A stretch of DNA of 12,429 nucleotides from Isohypsibius dastychi (lineage: Eukaryota; Tardigrada; Eutardigrada; Parachela; Isohypsibiidae), in the NCBI GenBank assembly GCA_034696485.1, contig JAQIWT010001109.1, forward strand, positions 1 to 12,429. Reading direction: 5' to 3'. How positions within the stretch are numbered: position 1 is the first letter of the stretch; the number at the start of each line of letters is the position of its first letter. This document shows positions 1 through 8,881 of the stretch, one piece after another. The notes below the pieces were generated by a model that made no database searches, had not been told where the DNA came from, and was given only the letters and a program-made list of their open reading frames with translations. The translations under genes and the position numbers were made by a program.

Positions 1-232
1 GTTGTTGAACCAACATTTATTCCTGCAAACATATAGTCACCGTTCTTCCAGTAGCCAAGTAATTCCGTGAAAGCCGGGTGACGAGTCCATCGTACGCCAG
101 AGAAAGCACCTTTGGCATCATGGTCAACATTTCTATCCCACCCAGTGGAAAATAGAACACCGATAGCATATCCATAGTTGGGGTAGGAAAGGAGAGCATT
201 TGGTAGACCGTTGGATCGACATACAGATTCAC
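1..232 (-). CDS. Unknown protein, partial exon at left edge
   Basis: On the minus strand an open frame of about 77 codons runs from an apparent acceptor (ttcgtag, AG at 234-233) off the left edge with no stop. It has protein-like composition, rich in Gly, Trp, Tyr and Asn, with segments such as GLPNALLSYPNYGYAIG, FSTGWDRN and GVRWTRHPAFTELLGYW. Another minus frame with an ATG at 232 is also open here, but its composition is less protein-like. I do not recognise a family, and both gene ends are out of view. It could be a 3' exon of the minus-strand gene starting at 1786, but that would need an intron of about 640-700 bp, far longer than others here, so a separate gene is more likely. Confidence 0.45.
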
Positions 233-239
233 CTACGAA

Positions 240-870
240 TATCAAACAATCTGATGAAGAATAGCTGTTCAAAGATGAACAACATCTAAGCTAATTAACA
301 GAAAAGTATCAATGAAGAATCAGTGAGTGAAATTCCATAACCTGAAACCACAGATCTACAACCATTGCTTAAAAACTGCCCCTATCTCTTCACTCTGCAA
401 TTTTCAACGCGCGTTTCTAATAGTATTGGCTATATTGATGACCCGTTAGTTATGTAACAAATTCGAAAACCTACTTTGATATCGCACTTTTTCATCCATC
501 TCAAATATGAGTCTTAAATCTTAAACAAAATCTTAAACCATGTACAGCGCCATCGATACTTGTAAGCCTGAATCTCATAAAATAACAATTATTTTTAGAC
601 TTGTTCTTAATTACATTCAGACATTTCTTCTCAAAATTGCTTTTTTTACCGCACAATCCAGAGCTCATTTTGGCGTGAGAGAAAAAATGACCACATTGTG
701 TTTGTATTCGCAAAACATTGAGATAAATCTGTCAGCCAAAGCAATCAGAAATGTAGGAATTAGCAAATGGACATTGTGATAAATTGAAGTTATGATGCTA
801 GTGTTATTAAATAATACAAGTTTAGTGGCTTATATAAGTTCACAGATTTCGAGCTGGTGTTATGATAAGC
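240..870. other. Intergenic stretch without a supported gene
   Basis: AT-rich sequence. Short open frames on both strands (for example 540-779 plus, 501-713 minus) have no splice context or recognisable motif. A short array of TCTTAAA-type words lies at about 510-539. I see no RNA gene or clear regulatory site. Confidence 0.5.
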
Positions 871-1786
871 TCATTCGGTACAAAGTAGTTTATAACTCAT
901 TGAGAAATGTTTATTATTTATATGAAGCGCACATACCGGAATCCTGGTGGTCGCGTGAAATCCAGTCACACGTTCCGACACTAGGTGAGCGAAAACGGCG
1001 CAGATTTCGATGAAATTGACTACATAAACTGGAAATGATTCTCCCGTCGCGATGAGCTCTCGATAGTTTGGAACCCTACTGCTCTTGAGGACGACGTTCA
1101 GTTTAAGCTGCTTCAAGAGCCCAGGGTTCTGCGTGAACATCTCACAAAGAATCTCATGTATCGCGGGGTTAAAGGGGCGTAGCGAAAAGTCGGCTAGGAG
1201 TGCGTTCAAATCTTCCAAAGCAATATCTACATCTAAATACAATTGCCGATTAGTTTCGTGAAATTATACTAACAACTGATGATAACTTACTCTGTTCGAT
1301 GAATTTATTTCTCTCACGCTCAACGGCCACGGTGATTTGGGGAATTTCGTGCAATTTGTAATATCGAACGTAGACTGGAGCATATTGACGGAGAGTTCCC
1401 GGAAGCTCTGTTTCTATTCTCCATTTTTCCACATCAGCCTTCACATCTCGCCCATAGAAGTAGAACCGCTGGTGATCGCGTTTAACACGAGTGATGCGAT
1501 AATCCTTGATCTCATCCTCGATATTCTCTGTAAAATCAAAGACTTCCTCTGATATCGTTCAACTTTGACAAGAAAAATCAAGGAATTGCAAGAAAATTCA
1601 ATATTACTTTTTTTGAGCGCTAGCCTTGCTCGTTCTCGACACCACATTTGCTCAGGAGAGCGCACACGTTCCGACAGTTCCTCCTTGAAATATTCCACAG
1701 CTCTGTCGCTAAAAAGATAAGCTCTTCAACAGACTAGAATACTATTTCACCAGACACACTTACTAGTTCGATTCTTCCTCCTCCAT
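871..1786 (-). CDS. Hypothetical protein, four exons, about 247 aa
   Basis: Exons on the minus strand are 1786-1764, 1708-1608, 1548-1291 and 1232-871. The three introns (55, 59 and 58 bp) all have GT..AG borders (gtaagt, gtaata and gtaagt donors) and the phases agree throughout. The start MEEEESNY is the first ATG. The protein is charged and probably helical at the N-terminus (DRAVEYFKEELSER), followed by a mixed region (DYRITRVKRDHQRFYFYGRDV, split around residues 55-75) and a leucine-rich C-terminal half (ALEDLNALLADFSLRPFNP). No signal peptide or membrane segment is visible. The last 20-30 codons look less protein-like, and a donor-like CCG|GTATGT lies at 937/936, so the true 3' end may be spliced differently. 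I do not recognise the family. The gene is head to head with the next one. Confidence 0.7.
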
Positions 1787-1883
1787 GATAGGTGGACAGT
1801 GATGGATCAACAGAGGGTGAACAACTATTGTGGCGGATATTGAGAAGATCTATCTGCATCGGTTCATTGTCAAAGAGAAATCG
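1787..1883. promoter_or_regulatory. Probable bidirectional promoter between head-to-head genes
   Basis: The minus-strand gene starts at 1786. The plus-strand gene starts at 1884 or, less plausibly, at 1802. The short spacer must carry the start sites of both. No TATA box is evident. This is inferred from gene layout only. Confidence 0.35.
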
Positions 1884-2631
1884 ATGGGAAATTTGTCAGT
1901 AACACTAAATTAATAAAGTTTTGTCTCGATCGCAAGTGTTTTTGGGGATTTCCCTCCCCCCCCCCCCCCTTACCCTCTCCCTCTCCTCCCCCCTCCCTTC
2001 CCCTACTGCTTGAAATGAAGGGGTTGATAATCGTATTTAATAAATATGTAATGTCCCGCTTTTGACGTGGATGTTTGGTCTTCAAAGACAAATAATCCGA
2101 TGGATTTAAGTGACAAAATTTACTTGAAGTGTCCAGTAAATTACAGAATGAAATGTATTTTGGTCTCGATTCGTTCATTTATTTTTTTTGTTTAAATTTT
2201 AGGAATCAGAGAAGAAGGCAGTTTTATTGGGTTGTATGATTCAGTTGATGGAATTGCGAGATCATGCCAAGACGAGGTAGAATAGTTGCATTGTTATCAT
2301 GTCAATTTTCCTGTGCATACTTGCAAACTGTTTTCGAATTTATGTAGGAACATGGGATTTCAGGTTGTGATTACCGGATGTGCTTTTGAAAATTTGGCTG
2401 ACATGATGACACGTTGTGGATTATGCATTTTACATTACAGGGGTATGTTTATATGCACAATTTTTTCTTCAAAAAATGTCCAGCTTCATCTTGTTCAAAT
2501 TATCGATGATATTCGCAGATGATGGTGGTCATGTCAGCGTATCCTCGCCTGTTGTGCCGTGGTCTAAATCACCCATGATGTCCTGGTACAGATTCCGGAC
2601 CAGTGAAAAGGGCATCGAGAACTGCCAGTGA
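1802..2631 (+). CDS. Small hypothetical protein, four exons, about 98 aa
   Basis: Three exons are well supported by splice borders and matching phase: 2203-2276 (acceptor aaattttag), 2348-2442 (acceptor ttatgtag) and 2519-2631 (acceptor attcgcag; stop TGA 2629-2631). The introns are 71 and 76 bp. The first exon is ambiguous. ATG 1884 to 1898 (MGNLS, donor gtaaca) or ATG 1802 to 1816 (MDQQR, donor gtgaac) both join exon 2 in phase 0. The start given here is the outer limit. The protein reads MxxxxESEKKAVLLGCMIQL at its start and ends KGIENCQ, with four or five Cys and a hydrophobic central strand (GFQVVITGCAF). It has no membrane segment and I do not recognise it. Confidence 0.6.
1948..2006. 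repeat. Homopyrimidine tract with a 14-C run
   Basis: A nearly pure C/T tract includes a run of 14 C at 1956-1969 and several CCC/CCCC groups. It lies in the first intron of the small plus-strand gene if that model is right. The opposite strand could form a G-quadruplex, and the run is prone to length variation and sequencing error. Confidence 0.85.
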
Positions 2632-2867
2632 TTTCGTTTTTTTTTGATTTAACAAAGAGAGAATGAGCAGGCGGAAGCCGAACGCCAACCAGTGAGAGTT
2701 TTAAGAGTGAGAGCAAATATTGAGATTGAAATGGACTGTAAATCATCGTTTGACGGACATAAACTTAAGAAAATTTACGAAGGAGAAAATCATGAAATTA
2801 TAACTATTATTTTGTAAACGGACTTTTCGTTTGGAGCATCCATGAAGGGATATCCGGAATGGATAAA

Positions 2868-3409
2868 CTAAGTGTTGTTTCCACGATGAGTGTCGAGTTT
2901 CCTCACCCAAACGCTTATGCCATCCTTTTCGAGTCTGAGTTGTTTCCCTTTGGTTTCTAGAAAGTCTTTAATCATCTGGATTGAATTCACGAGATTGGAA
3001 AAGGGTTCCCATGTTGCCGCTTCGAGTGGATATCCTGAAAAAGCAATGAAATTGTTTTTTTAGATGAACTTTACTGGTTTTCCATTTATTTATACACTTT
3101 TACATAATATATGATAAGATATCATGGAAAATGCGGGCGAAAAGTTCACTTAATGTGCGGGCTTCAGAAGATCTTAAATTGCAAATCAAAAATAACGAAA
3201 TGTTCTGTTTTGTGTCTCAGAGTAAATTGTGATTCACACTGACCTTCCCATTCTACGAGAAAGTAGAGGTTCCGAGTGTAGGTTGGATCTGGAGCCGTTC
3301 TTGAAGGAAAAATTTTGCGATAATCGAGGATGGTTCTGGCAATGTACTGGATATCTGGTCCAGGAATCCTTTCCCGTGGTGCCTGTCGACTCGTTCCACG
3401 CTGTTCCAT
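2868..3409 (-). CDS. Chromodomain protein, copy A (110 aa)
   Basis: Exons are 3409-3244 and 3034-2868, with a 209-bp phase-1 intron (GTCAGT...TTTTTCAG) and stop TAG at 2870-2868. The ATG sits in the context atcATGG, and an in-frame TAA 24 bp upstream fixes it as the start. A single chromodomain covers residues about 20-82: PGPDIQYIARTILDYR, then LYFLVEWEGY, then ATWEPFSNL and a helix QMIKDFLETKGK. The methyl-lysine cage positions of HP1-type chromodomains are all aromatic (Y22, W54, Y57). The loop between the first two strands is about ten residues longer than in HP1. There is no chromoshadow domain, only a short tail after the helix. The family reads methylated histone H3 tails in the nucleus, so binding to such a mark is the inference here. 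It is a tandem paralogue of the gene at 4356-4897. Confidence 0.88.
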
Positions 3410-3565
3410 GATGGATCTTTGCTCGTTTGATTAGTTTAGCTTCGTTTCTCTCCTGTTCGCCTGCTACAATGTCATATTACAAAGGCTGAGAATGACGATG
3501 GGACAGCACGAGTCAGATGTAAAGATAATCGCATTGCTGAGTTTTAATTGTCGTTTTCCATTTAC

Positions 3566-3789
3566 CTGGTTGATTTTGTATCCCAATGGAAATAGCAACT
3601 TGCTTACTCGTCCCAAGGTTAAAAACTCTAGCACACTTAGATGTGATAAAGCAAAACAACTTCAAAGTGGTATCAGTCAGTTTGCCAAAAATGTCAGACT
3701 TGGTAGGTGCGACAAATGAGCTTGAAGAATCGGTGGACGAATGCCTTACTGCATCGTTATAATGGACAAACAGGGAAATAGAAGTACCG
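3566..3789 (-). CDS. Conserved coding exon upstream of chromodomain copy A, weakly Alba/Pop7-like
   Basis: Minus-strand exon with an acceptor tacag at 3791-3790 and donor gtaaat at 3565. Its frame holds SSSFVAPTKSD...LKLFCF...ARVFNLGTSKQVAISIGI. It aligns with the exon at 5038-5213 in one frame: FVAP, LKL, C, the block N(L/V)GTS and SIGI are shared. Many differences are synonymous (ttt/ttc, cct/cca, ttg/ctg, aag/aaa, tcc/tcg, ggg/gga), which shows coding selection. The motif hydrophobic-x-x-G-x-S-x-x-x-A-x-x-I resembles the second strand and helix of Alba-fold proteins such as RNase P/MRP subunit Pop7; this is a weak match. No start codon or first exon is visible for this copy, so it may be a partial or decaying gene. 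Its frame does not join the chromodomain frame. Confidence 0.45.
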
Positions 3790-4355
3790 CTGTACTTTTT
3801 TTGAGATTGAGTCTTAAATACGAACGAATATTACGTCAATGAGAAAAAAAATGCGAATTGTCATTTGATTTGATATCATAAAAAATGAGACGGTCACATG
3901 TTTAGTGATATTGTGTTGCTCTTATCTACGTGCACAGATGTCGTTGATGATTTTTGGAAAAAAATGATGGGTGATGTAAGGTTGTGTCTGAATGCAGATT
4001 TAACTGTTTTAAGATTCGTTCTCAATTTTGATGACATTATTTCATACGCTCTGGAGCAATAGTTTTAAGAATAGTTTTAAGAATTGACACTGACGGGTGA
4101 ATATGTTCATGTTGAAGTAGAAGATCAGCCTTTTTTTTCTCAAGATGGTCACATCAGATAAAGAAGTAGAACAAATGATGCAGTAGAAAAGAAGAGTCAA
4201 CTTTGAGTGAGAATTGTATCGCAAATTCTAATGGGTAGACATAAATTGAACAGAAATTCATGCTTCGACAAAACATTGTAGATACGATAGCTTTAATCAT
4301 GGATTGTCGTCCGTGCAGTAGCGATGAGCAGTCCCACCCACCCGGAAGTCAGCAA
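3790..4355. other. Spacer between the duplicated units
   Basis: No supported gene. It contains a perfect 12-bp tandem repeat (AGTTTTAAGAAT twice) at 4061-4084 and AT-rich sequence. The part near 4260-4355 is probably 3' untranslated sequence of chromodomain copy B, with no clear AATAAA on the minus strand. Confidence 0.45.
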
Positions 4356-4897
4356 TCAGTCTTTTGCTTTCCTCTTCTTGTCCAGATCCTCCACCCAAAC
4401 TTGCGTGCCATCCTTGTCGAGCTTGAGCCGTTTCCCTTTGGTCTTTAAAAAGTCTTTAACCATCTGGACGGAATTTGCCAGGTTCGAGAATGGTTCCCAC
4501 GTCGCTTCTTCAAGTGAATGGCCTAAAGAAACGAGCTGGTTATACTTTGTAATTATAATCATTTTATCAAGCCTTCTAGTATCGGTAATCGTCCTTATTT
4601 ATATATTTCCAGGTGCACGTTTTGATAGAAATGATATTGAGGATGATGTTCAATAAAATCGAAAAATTGCGATATATTCAAATTGAAAGCAACTTTGATC
4701 TTTTATTTTTATCGGTTTCCGTATTATTTCTCACCTTTCCACTCTACGAGAAAGTAGACATCTCGGATGTACGGTGAGTTGGGAATGGCTGGAGGAGGGA
4801 GTTCTCGGTAAGTATGGATGGCTTTGGCAATATACTGAATATCCGGTCCAGGATTTCTTCCTTGTGGTGTTTTCCGGTTGCTGCCGCTTTCTGCCAT
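4356..4897 (-). CDS. Chromodomain protein, copy B (109 aa)
   Basis: Exons are 4897-4735 and 4522-4356, with a 212-bp phase-1 intron (GTGAGA...TTTCTTTAG) and stop TGA at 4358-4356. The intron sits at the same codon as in copy A (inside the Gly of VEW-x-G). The chromodomain reads PGPDIQYIAKAIHTYR, DVYFLVEWKGH, ATWEPFSNL, then the helix QMVKDFLKTKGKR. Cage positions are Y22, W53 and H56, so the third aromatic of copy A is replaced by His. The C-terminal tail is very basic (LDKKRKAKD), which may favour nuclear entry or nucleic-acid binding. There is no chromoshadow domain. The frame is intact and substitutions against copy A favour synonymous third positions, so the gene is functional rather than a pseudogene. 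Its likely role is histone-tail binding in chromatin. Confidence 0.88.
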
Positions 4898-5037
4898 GAT
4901 GGTTCTTTCTTTTTTTGTTCTTCGGTCCTACCCCTGTAAGAAAGGGATATACTAGACGGCGAGACGGACAATGGGACAACACAAAATCAGATGGAAAATA
5001 ATTGGACTGAAGTGTCCATTGTCGTTGTTTACTTTAC

Positions 5038-5388
5038 CTGTATGAGCTCGTATTCCAATCGAATCAGCAATGTGAATACTCGTCCCAACGTTATGAATTC
5101 CAGCAGACTCAGTTTCGTTGGAGCAAGACAATTTCAGAAATGTACGGGAAGTCTGACGAAAAAGTGCTGCAAGTGCTGGTGGTGCGACGAATGGACCTGA
5201 AAAATTGACTTTGCTGTAGAATACAGGGATTTCCATAGGACCGCCCTATTTGTCTACCTTACTATTGGTGAGGTTTATGAAGAGCTGATTACCATGTACC
5301 AAGCTCACTCTGCTGCGTTACAATTGTCTTTGTGATGTTGCAATTTCAGTGCAGCTTCTTGATTTCCCAGCACATCGTCAAATTTCAT
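5038..5388 (-). CDS. Conserved ORF upstream of chromodomain copy B, weakly Alba/Pop7-like, 3' end unresolved
   Basis: Model: exon 1 5388-5309 (start MKFDDVLGNQEAAL, donor gtgagc), 95-bp intron, exon 2 5213-5038 (acceptor ttctacag, donor gtaaag). The phases agree. An alternative start at ATG 5236 reads through without the intron. Exon 2 reads KVNFSGPFVAPP...FLKLSC...SAGIHNVGTSIHIADSIGI. It is homologous to 3566-3789 with mostly synonymous or conservative changes. The block IHNVGTSI..A..IGI resembles the Alba-fold signature of RNase P/MRP subunit Pop7 (IHGLGxAIxxA). That is a pattern match by eye, not a firm call. Splicing to the next acceptor (ttacag, 4938) enters a frame different from the chromodomain, so the two are either separate cistrons or the 3' exon lies elsewhere. 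Confidence 0.45.
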
Positions 5389-5465
5389 CTCTAGCTGTTC
5401 TTACGAAGCTTCTCCTTTTGTTGTCATTGGTATAAGACGTCGCGGTGATTGTGAACCTTTCGATT
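5389..5465. promoter_or_regulatory. Probable bidirectional promoter, cullin versus chromodomain unit B
   Basis: The space between the cullin ATG (5466, plus) and the proposed minus-strand ATG (5388) is 77 bp, so both transcripts probably start here. It contains TATAAGACGTCGCG at 5431-5444, with a TATAA-like word and a GACGTC palindrome of the CRE type. Function is inferred from position only. Confidence 0.35.
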
Positions 5466-8400
5466 ATGGCTCAACAGCGAGTCCGGGTACGTGCTCCTTG
5501 TTGTGAATTTGGTGTTTCAGTTTGAAGAAAAACTGCCAAATGCTTTGTTCTGTTTTCAGGGCGTGCCAAAACTGCCCTGGTCGGTTCTTCAAGAGCAACT
5601 TCAACTTGTTCTACAGGGTAACTGTGAGAATTACGAATTGTCGGAACTACACCGATGCGCAGTCGATATGGTGCGAGATGGCAATGCACAAGTCATTTTC
5701 GAAGGACTCGAGGAAGTCTATAAAAATCATATCCAGGAAAAGGTGAGGCTGTTGTGCTGTATATATCTTATGTTTATTCCATTTGGCAAGTGTTGTGGCG
5801 TTGAAGCGTGATTCAGAAAGCTTATATGCATAATGTTACAGATATGGCCGGCCATTATTAATCGAGAGAAAGACGACATGTTGGCGGACATTATTTGTCA
5901 TTCTGGCGATTATTGGGGCGGCTGTTTGCGTTTGTTAAATATTCTCAACTATGTGGTGTGTCATTGCGAAATGGTGCGTGTTCATCGTGAGGTATATATA
6001 AAGTGATTTTCTTTTAGGATTTTTATTATCATGCTGTGGGACAGCAGGAAACCGTCGTAGGTTTGGGAGACAAGTTGTTCCGCGAAAATGTCATCATGCG
6101 GACGGAGGTCGGCCCGGAAATTCGGAAAGTAATTGGTGGAGCATTGAAGGGAGAGGAGAGTGCTGTGGCAACGTTGCAGGGATTCTCTGAAATCTTGGTT
6201 TTTTCAACGGACAAGACCATGAAGTTTTACGAGGATGTGCTCGAGAACCCGTTTCTGGAGGCGTGCGCTATGTTGCATACGGTGAGTGTTGATTATCATT
6301 AAATGGAAATTTAGTATGAACAGGCATTTTCAACTAGTGTGAAATGAATTTACGATTAGCACAGGTCATTTTTTTATATGCTCTTATAAGTGATGTGTTC
6401 GTTTGTTTGAGCAGGTGAAAATTGAAACTTATTTTGCGGATCGCAACTTTTACGAATTTGCGATTGCTGTCCTCAAGCAAGCCAGCATTGTACTGATCAA
6501 GGCAGAATCCTGTCTACCTACATCGTGTCCCGATATTCTTCAATCCCGGATCATGAATTGTTTCTTCATTAAACCACTGGAACAGTTTGCGGGTAGTCTG
6601 CCGGATGATTTTTTCGACGCCGTGGACGTTTTCCTATCCAACAACGATCGTGGAAGAAATTTGAATCCGACTTTGCGGTTGGATTCAGGAGGTACCGCAT
6701 GTGTCGTTGGGGAAGGTCGGTATTTTAGAGGTATGTATAGCTGATGTGTGTGTATAAGATTAATGTTTGGTTATTTCTCATTGAATTGTACAAGGATTTC
6801 ATACACGTTCCAGTATAGGATTGGGGATGACCTTTCGGCTGTTGAGAGATTTAGAGTTGGAGTAGGGGTTATATGTGGTAATTCGTGTTCTCAGTCCCAT
6901 CATTCGAAAGGCCATTGCTGTGGACATCAGCTCAGCTTGCGGCTCATCGCTCGACGTACCCAATGAATTTATAATGGTACTGTTTACATGGTTTGTTTGT
7001 TTTCTGGTTGGTGGTATGTATTCGTTATCTTTCAGGCTCTATTGAATACACTGAGAGAATTCACGAGGATTCTGTGCGAATATTTCGAGAATTGTGGACA
7101 AATTGAGGTAATGGTACAGATGGAAGTACAGCAGTTTCTTCTGTCTGATTCTCGCGCGCTCCGGAATATGGCAGGCTTCTATGTCAACTTTATCAACAAG
7201 ACAAAACGAATTGTAGGTGTTTAGAGTTGATTTAGAAACAGTGATGTTAGCCGATCATGTTGATATATTTAAGACATGTTCCTCTGGTTTTTCAGAAATC
7301 CATAGTGGACCTTCAGCCTTTCGTGGACATGTTCCTGCTCCTATTCCCTTTCATCCCGAATACGAGATCCTTCAAGAAGCACTATATATTCGGTCTACGC
7401 AGGCGGTTGCTCTGCGGTTCCATGGCTATGATGAATGTTGACCAGGGAATCAGGGTCATCGAAAGTCTGCGACGTAGATGTGGTGATGATTCCTCCTGGA
7501 TGGGGAAGCTGAGGTTCATGTTGGGTGATTATATGCAATCATATCGTGTGAAGGAATCCCATGAAATTCAGATGGAAGTCATGGGATTGGCTGGAAAGGT
7601 CACGAAATTTGTTTGCATCTTCTGCAGTTGGTTCATGCTAGTTGTTTCGTTTAGGTTGAAGTGTCGAGTCGCATCGATTTGGAGGTGATGTTTCTGACTG
7701 CTCACGCTTGGGATATACCGGTGCCAACAAGCAAAATCGTGCTGCCGATTGTCGCGCAGCAGGCGTTGGAACGATATTTCGCGTAATAACGGCTTTCTCA
7801 TGAACTCTACTATGATCCATTTCAATAATTTCCTTGTTATAGACCTTATGGCCATGAATGTTTTTGGAGGAAATTAGTCTTGCAACCGGCGCTTGGTTTC
7901 GCCGAACTGAGCGGTCATTTCTCCGGTCGCGAATATGACTTTGAAGTGCCCACGCCCCTGATGATAATCCTCTTGCTCTTCAACGACCAAGATGTCTGGA
8001 CAGCTGCTCAGGTGGCAAATGTCACAAAGATGGCATATAGTGATTGTGAGTCTCGGTTAGAGTCTTTGACTTTTGCTGAAGCGAGCATTCTGGTGAAGAT
8101 TAAAAACAACGGTAAGATTCTCTTGTGTTTAAATGACATTGACATGTGCCATCGTGTTGTTTCTTTTTCTGTATAAAACGACACGTTGTACCAGATAAAT
8201 TATGGATTTTCATCTTTGGAAAAGCGAATCATTCTCCGTTCTGGTAGGGATAAATTCGTGCTCCTGACTTTGATCAATTGTTGTTCCAATTGAATTTTTT
8301 TCACAGTTGGAGATCGGGTCAATGTGGTCAGTGGTTCGAGATTTTTCAATGATGGTAGTGCGGGATGTCGTCGTCGCCGTGAGTTGACCAGAACTGTGAT

Positions 8401-8860
8401 TCGACTTCTTAAGGATCATCAAAAAATGAGTCACGATGAGCTTTTCGCTCAAACTGTCGTCCAGCTCCAGCAACAATATGTCTTGAGTGCAGACGCATTC
8501 AGAGAGTGTATTGATCGACTTTCTGCCATGGAATACTTGACTATGTCCAATGACAGGTATGATAATTTCATGAATTTGGTTTTTATGTTGCTGATATATT
8601 TATCGACTAATCGCCGTAGTCTAATTATTTGTCTGATTTTTTGATTCAACCTATTCGTATGGACTTTTAGAATGATTTCGTGTTGCTACCAGATAAACGA
8701 CCAATTTGGTTCGCTCATTCAATTCGCACAGGTTCAATTTTTCTTGTTCGGTGTCACGCAAAGTCCTTTTGTTTTTGGTTTTTCAAGTATCATTGTTTTT
8801 CTGTTATTGTGTGACGATGATTTAACTGTGTGGTTATTCTGTTACCTCATTAATGACTAG
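5466..8860 (+). CDS. cul-3-like: Divergent cullin, closest in layout to cullin-3
   Basis: Scaffold subunit of cullin-RING ubiquitin ligases. Exons: 5466-5486, 5560-5742, 5842-5955, 6018-6281, 6415-6719 (or 6730), about 6819-6861, 6911-6976, 7036-7212, 7296-7598, 7655-7782, 7843-8111, 8307-8556, 8671-8860. All joins are in phase; those between 6719 and 6911 are uncertain. The product is about 770 aa, against 768 for human CUL3. The N-terminus MAQQRVRGVPKLPW matches the MRIRAFP start of CUL3. The N-terminal repeats keep LSELHRCAVDMV and FYEDVLENPFLEA. The cullin-homology region shows SFKKHYIFGLRRRLL (about residue 416), PLMIILLLFND, and the neddylation domain ELTRTVIRLLKDHQKM with the acceptor Lys at codon 8411-8413. 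The usual YxYxA end is absent. The last exon instead encodes a hydrophobic tail, so the 3' end may be mis-modelled. Confidence 0.88.
8411..8413 (+). other. Predicted NEDD8-acceptor lysine codon
   Basis: The AAG codon lies in IRLLKDHQKM, which aligns with the VRIMKSRKKM of CUL3 where the Lys is conjugated to NEDD8. Conservation of this Lys in an otherwise diverged protein argues that the cullin is an active, neddylated scaffold. Confidence 0.8.
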
Positions 8861-8881
8861 TCTGATCAATTTTCTGGTGGA

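Noticed and set aside
501-779. Short ORFs on both strands in the left spacer
   Set aside because: AT-rich and low complexity, without credible start context, splice sites or motifs.
3492-3719. Plus-strand ORFs over the duplicated upstream exons (also 4991-5200)
   Set aside because: Differences between the two copies are synonymous in the minus-strand frame, so the plus-strand frames are shadows.
4061-4084. CRISPR-like or satellite array from the 12-bp tandem repeat
   Set aside because: Only two units are present, with no spacers or further copies.
8195-8243. Extra cullin exon between 8112 and 8306
   Set aside because: It reads DKLWIFIFGKANHSPF and has good-looking borders, but both possible donors leave the wrong phase for the next exon. 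Joining 8111 directly to 8307 keeps the frame.
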